9,731 nt of DNA, taken from contig JAFPAS010000297.1 in assembly GCA_017424205.1 (NCBI GenBank), forward strand, positions 1 to 9,731, read 5' to 3'. Made by a program: the position numbers and the translations under genes. This stretch comes from Prevotella sp. (lineage in GTDB: Bacteria; Bacteroidota; Bacteroidia; Bacteroidales; Bacteroidaceae). Positions 1-4,970 of the stretch are shown one piece after another (position 1 is the first letter of the stretch; each line of letters starts with the position of its first letter). The notes beneath the pieces are model-generated. The model saw only the letters and a list, made by a program, of their open reading frames with translations, had not been told where the DNA came from and made no database searches.

Positions 1-945
1 ATGCACGAAGTGAGTGCGGTCGTGATATTTCTTTGCCAGCTCTGTTATGTCGTTGTGTCCGCCAGCAGAGAGCGAGCCAGCACAGAAAGTCAGTCCGTTA
101 TGCACGTTAGGCACAGCATTGAGGAACCACTGAACGTCAGCGTCGCAGTTGACGATGCGTGGAAGTCCGAGAATTGGGAACGGAGGGTCGTCAGGATGCA
201 CGCACATGTCAATATCATACTTGTCGCAGATAGGCATGATAGCCTCGAGCCAAGTCTTCATATTGTCCTGCAGCTGTTCCTTTGTCACACCGTCATACAG
301 CGCCAGCAGTTCGCGGAAGAGTTCTACAGGTCGTTCGTCACCCTCCTTGAAGTTGCCCGAAACGAATCCCTGTGTCTTGATAACGATATTCTCTACGAGT
401 TCGCGGTCGTATGCCGGAGTAGCCTTAGCCTTAATCTCAGCCACCTCAGCCAGAATGTCGCGCTGCCAGTCAGCATGCTCCTTCTCAAACTCCTTCCACT
501 CAGCTTCAGCCCCTTCGCGCTTCAGGATGTGTATGTCGAAGTAAGCAAACTCCGCCCAGTTGAAGTAAAGGTTGCTCGATCCGTTAGGGTTTTCGTGCAG
601 AAGGTCAGTGCGAGCCCAGTCGAGCACAGGCATGAAGTTGTAGCACACGCAGTGTATGCCCTCTTTGCCGAGATTCTCCAGCGACTCCTTATATACCTCA
701 ATCTGGCGTTCGCGGTCAGGTCCGCCATATTTTATAGCTTCAGTAACAGGCAGTGACTCTACTACGCTCCAGCGCATGCCGTACGACTCGATATACTCGC
801 GCAGGTCGCGTATCTTCTCCTGAGTCCACACCTCGCCCAGCGGCACGTCATGCAGAGCGGTCACGATGCCCTCTACGCCTATCTGTTTCAGCATGGCAAG
901 CGTAATCTTATCGTTCTTGCCAAACCATCTCCAAGTTCTTTCCAT
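1..945 (-). CDS. uxuA: Mannonate dehydratase UxuA (3' part cut off by window edge)
   Basis: Mannonate dehydratase removes water from D-mannonate to give 2-keto-3-deoxy-D-gluconate in cytoplasmic glucuronate breakdown. The first 315 residues are visible, beginning MERTWRWFG; the family is usually about 390 residues, so roughly the last fifth lies beyond position 1. The HPDDPP motif at residues 250-255 and the following FPILGLPRIV are strongly characteristic. By analogy with known UxuA structures, metal ligands would be His250, Cys288 (in FCAGS) and His315 (the last visible residue, in FVH). The fourth ligand, an Asp, is not in the window. The ATG at 943-945 matches the family's usual N-terminus. 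The gene starts 33 bases after the stop of the SDR gene, so the two are probably co-transcribed. A long open frame on the opposite strand is a codon-bias shadow. The identification is secure. Confidence 0.96.
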   Translation of the reverse strand, partial: MERTWRWFGKNDKITLAMLKQIGVEGIVTALHDVPLGEVWTQEKIRDLREYIESYGMRWSVVESLPVTEAIKYGGPDRERQIEVYKESLENLGKEGIHCVCYNFMPVLDWARTDLLHENPNGSSNLYFNWAEFAYFDIHILKREGAEAEWKEFEKEHADWQRDILAEVAEIKAKATPAYDRELVENIVIKTQGFVSGNFKEGDERPVELFRELLALYDGVTKEQLQDNMKTWLEAIMPICDKYDIDMCVHPDDPPFPILGLPRIVNCDADVQWFLNAVPNVHNGLTFCAGSLSAGGHNDITELAKKYHDRTHFVH

Positions 946-978
946 AGTATACTAATAATATTGGTGAAGAAGAAAAAA

Positions 979-1791
979 TTACATACAAGTCACGTTAAAT
1001 CCACCATCAACCACAGCCACTGTGCCAGTTACGAACTTAGCCGCGTCAGACATGAGATAGTGTATAGTACCGCAGAGCTCTTCAGGTTCGCCCATTCGTG
1101 AGAATGGAGTCTGTCGGATGACGTCGTTGCCACGCTGTGTGTATGTTCCGTCAGGATTAGTCAGGAGCGAGCGGTTCTGCTCAGTGATGAAGAATCCAGG
1201 AGCGATGGCGTTGACACGTATGCCCTCACCAAACTTTCGTGCAGCCTCCTGAGCCATCCATGCAGTGAAGCTGTTGATGCCAGATTTTGCTGCGCTGTAT
1301 CCGCACACGCGTGTGATAGGGCGGAAAGCCGACATAGATGAGAAGTTTATGATAGAGCCTTTGCCCTGCGCTACCATAGGCTTGAGGAATATCTGTGTAG
1401 GGATGACAGTGCCAGTGAGATTCAGATTGAGCACAGTCTGGAACTGCTCAGGAGCGAGGTCGAAGAATGTCTGGTCAGGACCGACAGTTGCTCCAGGCAT
1501 GTTTCCGCCAGCAGCGTTGAGCAGTGTGTCTACGCGTCCGTATTTCTCTACTATATAGTCGCATGCTGCCTGCATCTGCTCAGCGTCCATGACGTCCATC
1601 TTTACGAACTCGCATACGCCTCCAGCAGCAGTCACGTCAGCTACTATCTCTGCGCCGACAGCCTCTTTGCGTCCGCCGATAATAACCTTTGCGCCTTCGA
1701 GAGCAAGATACTTGGCTATGCAGCGGCCGAGAATGCCGGTGCCGCCAGTGATGACTACGACGTAGTCTTTGATATCAAATAGTTTGTTCAT
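979..1791 (-). CDS. uxuB: SDR-family D-mannonate oxidoreductase (fructuronate reductase)
   Basis: This is a 270-residue classical short-chain dehydrogenase/reductase. The NAD(P)-binding glycine motif TGGTGILG is at residues 15-22 and the NAAGG motif at 92-96. The catalytic set is Asn124, Ser152, Tyr165 and Lys169 (YSAAK), with PGF at 198-200 after the active site. The substrate assignment, interconversion of D-fructuronate and D-mannonate, rests on two things: resemblance to the mannonate-reductase SDR subgroup (as in Bacillus YjmF), for example NAAGGNMPGAT and the following GPDQTFFDL, and position directly upstream of uxuA. It is unrelated to the long-chain dehydrogenase UxuB of E. coli, so the symbol denotes function, not homology. 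The ATG at 1789-1791 places the Rossmann motif at the usual distance. No clear Bacteroidetes promoter was found upstream. The SDR fold is certain; the exact substrate is less so. Confidence 0.88.
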   Translation of the reverse strand: MNKLFDIKDYVVVITGGTGILGRCIAKYLALEGAKVIIGGRKEAVGAEIVADVTAAGGVCEFVKMDVMDAEQMQAACDYIVEKYGRVDTLLNAAGGNMPGATVGPDQTFFDLAPEQFQTVLNLNLTGTVIPTQIFLKPMVAQGKGSIINFSSMSAFRPITRVCGYSAAKSGINSFTAWMAQEAARKFGEGIRVNAIAPGFFITEQNRSLLTNPDGTYTQRGNDVIRQTPFSRMGEPEELCGTIHYLMSDAAKFVTGTVAVVDGGFNVTCM

Positions 1792-1814
1792 GGTGTTTCT
1801 TGTGTTATGATTTT

Positions 1815-1851
1815 ATGTGTGCCAGCCTTCTGTTTGTGGCATGTCGCACAT
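1815..1851. repeat. Interrupted inverted repeat in the uxu promoter region
   Basis: ATGTGTGCCA (1815-1824) is mirrored by TGGCA (1837-1841) and CACAT (1847-1851), with five extra bases between the two halves of the second arm. It lies in the roughly 80-base gap between the HU terminator and the SDR start, the only place a uxu-specific promoter could be. It could be an operator or a leader hairpin, but it could also be chance. Confidence 0.25.
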
Positions 1852-1870
1852 TGAAGCTGATTTAGGATAA

Positions 1871-1909
1871 ACTAAAAAAGCACTGTCCCAGGTCCTGGAA
1901 CAGCGCTTT
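1871..1909 (-). terminator. Intrinsic terminator of the HU gene
   Basis: Read on the minus strand, a near-perfect stem runs from 1909 to 1877. Arm AAAGCGCTGTTCCAGG pairs with CCTGGGACAGTGCTTT with only two G-U wobbles; the central bases must open to form the loop. A run of six T follows (1879-1874, overlapping the stem end). It begins 27 bases after the HU stop codon. It isolates HU transcription from the uxu genes on the same strand. Confidence 0.93.
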
Positions 1910-1936
1910 ATGTCATTTGTCAAATAATCATGCAAA

Positions 1937-2206
1937 TTAGAGAGCGCCATTGAGTTCGGCACCTGCCTTAAACTTAGCAACCTTCTTTGCTTCAATCTGA
2001 ATCTTCTCCTTTGTTGCTGGGTTGATTCCCTCACGAGCAGGACGCTCGTTAACTGAGAATGTACCGAAACCAACAAGAGCAACCTTGTCGTTTGCAGCGA
2101 GAGCCTCCTTGATAGCTACGAGAGTAGCGTCGAGAGCCTTCTTTGAGTCTGCCTTTGTAAGACCAGCAATTGCTGAAATCTTGTCTACTAATTCTGACTT
2201 GTTCAT
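1937..2206 (-). CDS. DNA-binding protein HU
   Basis: This is a histone-like nucleoid protein of 89 residues, the normal length for HU (about 90). HU acts as a dimer that bends and compacts DNA. Visible features are the N-terminal helical dimer region (residues 1-45), the GFGTFSV turn at 46-52, and the DNA-binding beta arm from about 53 to 75. The arm contains the REGINPATKE signature with Pro63, the residue that intercalates at DNA kinks in known HU structures. The C-terminal segment KVAKFKAGAELNGAL closes the fold. The ATG at 2204-2206 gives the standard MNKSELV start. The gene has its own consensus promoter and a strong terminator, so it is a single-gene unit, as expected for an abundant protein. 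Family assignment is secure; which HU paralogue it is cannot be told. Confidence 0.97.
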   Translation of the reverse strand: MNKSELVDKISAIAGLTKADSKKALDATLVAIKEALAANDKVALVGFGTFSVNERPAREGINPATKEKIQIEAKKVAKFKAGAELNGAL

Positions 2207-2262
2207 AATCTCTATTTTTGTGTATAGTAAATAAATTGTATTTGTCTGTGCATTTTCTTCCG

Positions 2263-2293
2263 CAAATTTAACACTAAACTTTCATAATCCAAA
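2263..2293 (-). promoter_or_regulatory. Bacteroidetes-type promoter of the HU gene
   Basis: On the minus strand a TTTG -33 box (2293-2290) is followed after exactly 19 bases by TAAATTTG (2270-2263), a full match to the Bacteroidetes -7 consensus TAnnTTTG. Transcription would start near 2256, giving an A/T-rich leader of about 50 bases without a Shine-Dalgarno sequence. This is the best promoter match in the window. Confidence 0.85.
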
Positions 2294-2375
2294 CAAAATT
2301 GTCAAAAAAGTTATTAAAATCAACGAAAAAACCGCGTTTTAGCGCCTATTATAGGGAAATTAGGGACTTTTTTTG

Positions 2376-2383
2376 TACTTTTG
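2376..2383 (+). promoter_or_regulatory. -7 box of the rhomboid gene promoter
   Basis: TACTTTTG matches the Bacteroidetes -7 consensus TAnnTTTG exactly, but there is no TTTG -33 box at 19-21 bases upstream. A start near 2390 would leave a leader of about 20 bases before the ATG at 2410. This also shows that the open frame extending upstream to 2299 is not translated. It diverges from the HU promoter. Confidence 0.6.
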
Positions 2384-2409
2384 CGCATAATTTCAAAGCA
2401 CAGACAATT

Positions 2410-3342
2410 ATGTTCAGACAAATACCACCTATCACTAAGCATCTGCTTATCATAAACATACTTGCCTTTCTGGCGCATTATGTGCTGGGGCAAAGAGGGT
2501 TCAGCATGAACGACATGTTCGGGCTGCACTTCGTTATGGCGCCTGACTTCCATATATACCAGTTCTTTACGTATATGTTCATGCATGCCAACCTCAGCCA
2601 TCTCTTTTTCAATATGTTCGCACTGTGGATGTTCGGATGTACTATTGAGAGAGCTTGGGGCTCGCAGAAATTCCTTGCTTATACGCTGATTTGCGGAGTA
2701 GGAGCAGGCTTTTTCCAGGAGGCAACACAGTTTATATCATACGCAGTGCAGGGACTCGCAGCTTACGATACCGTAAATTTGGGCGGAATAATCATGCCGA
2801 TGGAGCAGTTTCTGAACCAGTGGAATACTGTTGGATTCTCAGGTGCTGTCTACGGAATTCTCCTCGGCTTCGGTATGACATACCCGGAAGAACGTATCTT
2901 TATATTCCCTCTGCCCGTGCCGATTAAGGGAAAATGGTTCGTGTGCATCTATGCCGCAGTAGAGCTGTTCTCAGCCCTCGGCACTTCAAACGATAATATA
3001 GCGCATATCGCACACCTTGGCGGTATGGTTGTGGGCTATATCATCATACGCTACTGGAAATATCAGTATGCTCATCAGAACACATTCAGAGGATGGGACG
3101 GATATGAAGTAGGCGGAAAGCAAAGCTTGGCAGACAGAATAAGAGGCTGGTGGGATAAGGCTCAGATGGAGCGCCGCCGCAAGAAACAGCAGCATGACTA
3201 TCGCCACAACCCGATGAACGATGAGGATGCTAAGGAGAAACAGCGTCAGCAGGAGATAGACCGTATACTCGATAAAATCAAGAAAAGCGGATACGACTCG
3301 CTGACGGCAGAGGAACGCCAGAAACTCTTCGACCGCAAGTAA
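2410..3342 (+). CDS. Rhomboid-family intramembrane serine protease
   Basis: A 310-residue inner-membrane protease of the rhomboid family, which cuts other membrane proteins within or near their transmembrane segments. About six membrane segments are visible, roughly at residues 10-27, 59-76, 88-106, 143-156, 174-190 and 197-216. The catalytic Ser144 lies in GFSGAVYG and the partner His202 in IAHLGG. The structural His59, His64 and Asn68 form the HxxxxHxxxN pattern of the second segment. A polar loop at about 109-140 separates the third and fourth segments. Beyond 217 is a long, highly charged cytoplasmic tail ending in DRILDKIKKSGYDSL (284-298), a motif I recall from the C-termini of Bacteroidetes rhomboids. 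The ATG at 2410 was chosen because a -7 box lies just upstream; the frame is open back to a TTG at 2299, but that would cross the promoter. The substrate is unknown. Confidence 0.94.
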   Translation: MFRQIPPITKHLLIINILAFLAHYVLGQRGFSMNDMFGLHFVMAPDFHIYQFFTYMFMHANLSHLFFNMFALWMFGCTIERAWGSQKFLAYTLICGVGAGFFQEATQFISYAVQGLAAYDTVNLGGIIMPMEQFLNQWNTVGFSGAVYGILLGFGMTYPEERIFIFPLPVPIKGKWFVCIYAAVELFSALGTSNDNIAHIAHLGGMVVGYIIIRYWKYQYAHQNTFRGWDGYEVGGKQSLADRIRGWWDKAQMERRRKKQQHDYRHNPMNDEDAKEKQRQQEIDRILDKIKKSGYDSLTAEERQKLFDRK

Positions 3343-3752
3343 CTCCGTTGCGTGCGGATAGCGAGGCAGAAACGTGAGAGGCATGGTGCAGCGGCTATGT
3401 GTTTGATGTCTTGCAGGGCATCAGACGGAGCGGCTAATCCTATTGAAATTCTCATCAGATTCCCGAGAGCTTCGATTCCAGAAAGGAAGCTCGTATTTTC
3501 GGACGCTGCATGTGGCATGATAAACGCAGGCATATTGCTGCGTTAGTGTTCGCAGCGAGATAATCAGCTGATGGTGTCATGCGGTTCAAGACTATCAAAG
3601 TTTAATATGTACGGGTTGCGCGTATACACATAATGCATGCTCGCGCATAACGTCAGAAGTAGAAACACATAAAATCAGATGCGGAAATACAGCAGCCTAT
3701 AGGCTCTCTAACGATGGCCTGTAGGTTTTTGTATTTGTGATGACAAAACGGA
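3343..3752. other. 410-base gene-free spacer with several inverted repeats
   Basis: No frame here encodes a recognisable protein. A 64-codon frame at 3352-3546 has no family resemblance and no promoter. Paired segments are common. GAGCTTC (3467-3473) pairs with GAAGCTC (3486-3492), AACGCAG (3523-3529) with CTGCGTT (3538-3544), and GCTGCG (3537-3542) with CGCAGC (3551-3556). ATCAGCTGAT (3563-3572) is a perfect palindrome, and TGCGCG (3617-3622) pairs with CGCGCA (3642-3647). A long hairpin at 3685-3736 is listed separately. No exact TAnnTTTG box was seen. It may be a structured leader, a small RNA, or the decayed remnant of a gene. Confidence 0.5.
3685..3736 (+). promoter_or_regulatory. Long imperfect hairpin just before the EEP gene (attenuator or terminator candidate)
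   Basis: The lower stem is AAATACA (3685-3691) with TGTATTT (3730-3736). The upper stem is AGCCTATAGGC (3694-3704) with GCCTGTAGGTT (3717-3727), including two G-U pairs. A two-by-two internal mismatch separates them, for 18 pairs in all around a 12-base loop. The T-rich 3' side resembles an intrinsic terminator. The start codon at 3753 is only 16 bases away, too close for a promoter downstream of the hairpin, so it would sit in the leader or intergenic part of the transcript that carries the EEP gene. Confidence 0.5.
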
Positions 3753-4829
3753 ATGAAGAAAGTAATATGCAGGCTGCTGGCATGCGCTAACATCATTGTC
3801 ATAGCAGGGATGTTAGCTACAGGATTTGCTGGGTGTATCAATCCGGCACATCATCCCTATCTGTCGCTGATAGGATTCGCATTTCCTGCATTCCTGCTTG
3901 CCAATCTTCTGTTTGTTGTTGTATGGGTTTTTGTTCGCCCGGTTTACATGCTCTTGCCTGCCGCCGGACTGATGCTTGCTTACTCGCCCGTAAGGAGCTA
4001 TTCGCCTGTTAACATCACAGAGGAGCCTCCAGCAGGAGCCCTGAAGGTTCTATCCTATAATGTTTTCTACTTCAATTCTGACAATCTGCCGCCTGATGTG
4101 CCTAATCCCATATTGAAGTATCTCATTGCTTCAGAGGCAGACATAATCTGCTTGCAGGAGTATGTGCCGCTCGTGGGGCAGGATTCGTTGCTCAGAGAGA
4201 TGGATAGAATATATCCCTACATGGCTGTAATGGCGTCTGACGGATATGTCGCAGCAGGAGGAACAAGACTCGCCATATATAGCAAATATCCCATAACGGA
4301 GCAAGAACGCATAGACATAACTACGCGTGGCAATACGCTTGGTGTCTTTACCGTCGATGTCAACGGCAAACCAGTGCGTGTGATCAATGCACACCTCGAA
4401 ACTGTAGGTTTCTCAAAAGAAGAGAAAACACACTTCAGCGAAATAGTGCATGGAGTGAGTGAAAAGGAAGAAATGAAGCATAAGTCGCGCGTCTTGCTTG
4501 ACAAACTGGCGGAATCGGCAAAGATTCGTGCTCCGCAAGCCGACGAAATAAATGCCTACATAGAGCGTCATGCAGGAGAGAGAATTATCTTCTGTGGCGA
4601 TATAAATGACCATCCGCTCTCGTATGTGCGACAAACTATTGCTGAAAACCTAACCGACTGCTACCGCGAAACAGGACGATGGATGGGATATACTTTTGAA
4701 TACCACTCCATGTATGTGCGCATTGACAATATCATGTGCTCAGAACACTTCACTCCATACAGCTGTACAGTCGATAAAAGCATCAGAGAGTCCGATCATT
4801 ACCCCATTTATTGCTATTTGAACGACTAA
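3753..4829 (+). CDS. Membrane-anchored endonuclease/exonuclease/phosphatase (EEP) family protein
   Basis: A 358-residue protein with three predicted membrane helices (about 8-27, 36-60 and 63-78) followed by a complete EEP hydrolase domain (about 95-358). This is a Mg-dependent phosphoesterase fold shared by DNase I, exonuclease III and sphingomyelinases. The expected active-site residues are all present: Asn103 (LSYNV), Glu136 (CLQEY), His214 (NAHLE), Asp283 and Asn285 (GDIND), Asp325 (RIDNI) and the final Asp348-His349 (SDHYP). The lysine-rich N-terminus and three helices suggest the catalytic domain faces the periplasm, but topology is inferred. The real substrate, whether nucleic acid, phospholipid or phosphosugar, cannot be read from the sequence. 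The ATG at 3753 gives the N-terminus I recall for Bacteroidales homologues. It lies downstream of the rhomboid gene, separated by a structured spacer, and no good promoter of its own was found. Confidence 0.92.
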   Translation: MKKVICRLLACANIIVIAGMLATGFAGCINPAHHPYLSLIGFAFPAFLLANLLFVVVWVFVRPVYMLLPAAGLMLAYSPVRSYSPVNITEEPPAGALKVLSYNVFYFNSDNLPPDVPNPILKYLIASEADIICLQEYVPLVGQDSLLREMDRIYPYMAVMASDGYVAAGGTRLAIYSKYPITEQERIDITTRGNTLGVFTVDVNGKPVRVINAHLETVGFSKEEKTHFSEIVHGVSEKEEMKHKSRVLLDKLAESAKIRAPQADEINAYIERHAGERIIFCGDINDHPLSYVRQTIAENLTDCYRETGRWMGYTFEYHSMYVRIDNIMCSEHFTPYSCTVDKSIRESDHYPIYCYLND

Positions 4830-4871
4830 ACAGCGCAGAAAGAAGCTCCTTTTCTTACTATTTTGAAAAAA

Positions 4872-4879
4872 TAACTTTG
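4872..4879 (+). promoter_or_regulatory. Possible second, upstream -7 box for secDF
   Basis: TAACTTTG matches TAnnTTTG exactly and is identical to the box 36 bases downstream. A weak TTTT (4850-4853) sits 18 bases upstream in the -33 position. It may be a tandem promoter, but the surrounding sequence is very A/T-rich, so chance matches are likely. Confidence 0.35.
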
Positions 4880-4907
4880 ATTTTTCTTTTATTTAAATAA
4901 AAATAAC

Positions 4908-4915
4908 TAACTTTG
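4908..4915 (+). promoter_or_regulatory. -7 box of the secDF promoter
   Basis: TAACTTTG followed by CACG is an exact match to the Bacteroidetes -7 consensus. A TTTG -33 box is lacking; TCTT or TTCT occupies that position. Transcription would begin near 4922, leaving an A-rich leader of about 50 bases with no Shine-Dalgarno sequence, typical of well-expressed genes in this phylum. Confidence 0.65.
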
Positions 4916-4970
4916 CACGCGTATTGTGTATTAACTACGACGATAAAAAACAAAATAAAATAATAACAAA

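Noticed and set aside
1..756. Plus-strand open frame of 251 codons
   Set aside because: It is codon-aligned with uxuA on the other strand, whose translation carries clear family motifs; the plus-strand product resembles nothing and is a codon-bias shadow.
2299..2409. N-terminal extension of the rhomboid gene to a TTG start
   Set aside because: The extension crosses the -7 box at 2376-2383 and adds no family-like sequence; the ATG at 2410 gives the usual rhomboid N-terminus.
3246..3533. 95-codon minus-strand frame overlapping the rhomboid 3' end
   Set aside because: It is partly antisense to a confident gene, with no motif and no promoter box on that strand.
3352..3546. 64-codon plus-strand frame after the rhomboid gene
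   Set aside because: It has no recognisable motifs, no promoter and no leader, and it overlaps several inverted repeats; kept only as part of the spacer description.
3583..3592. GGTTCAAGAC resembling a tRNA T-arm
   Set aside because: No matching acceptor stem, anticodon arm or D-arm could be found around it.
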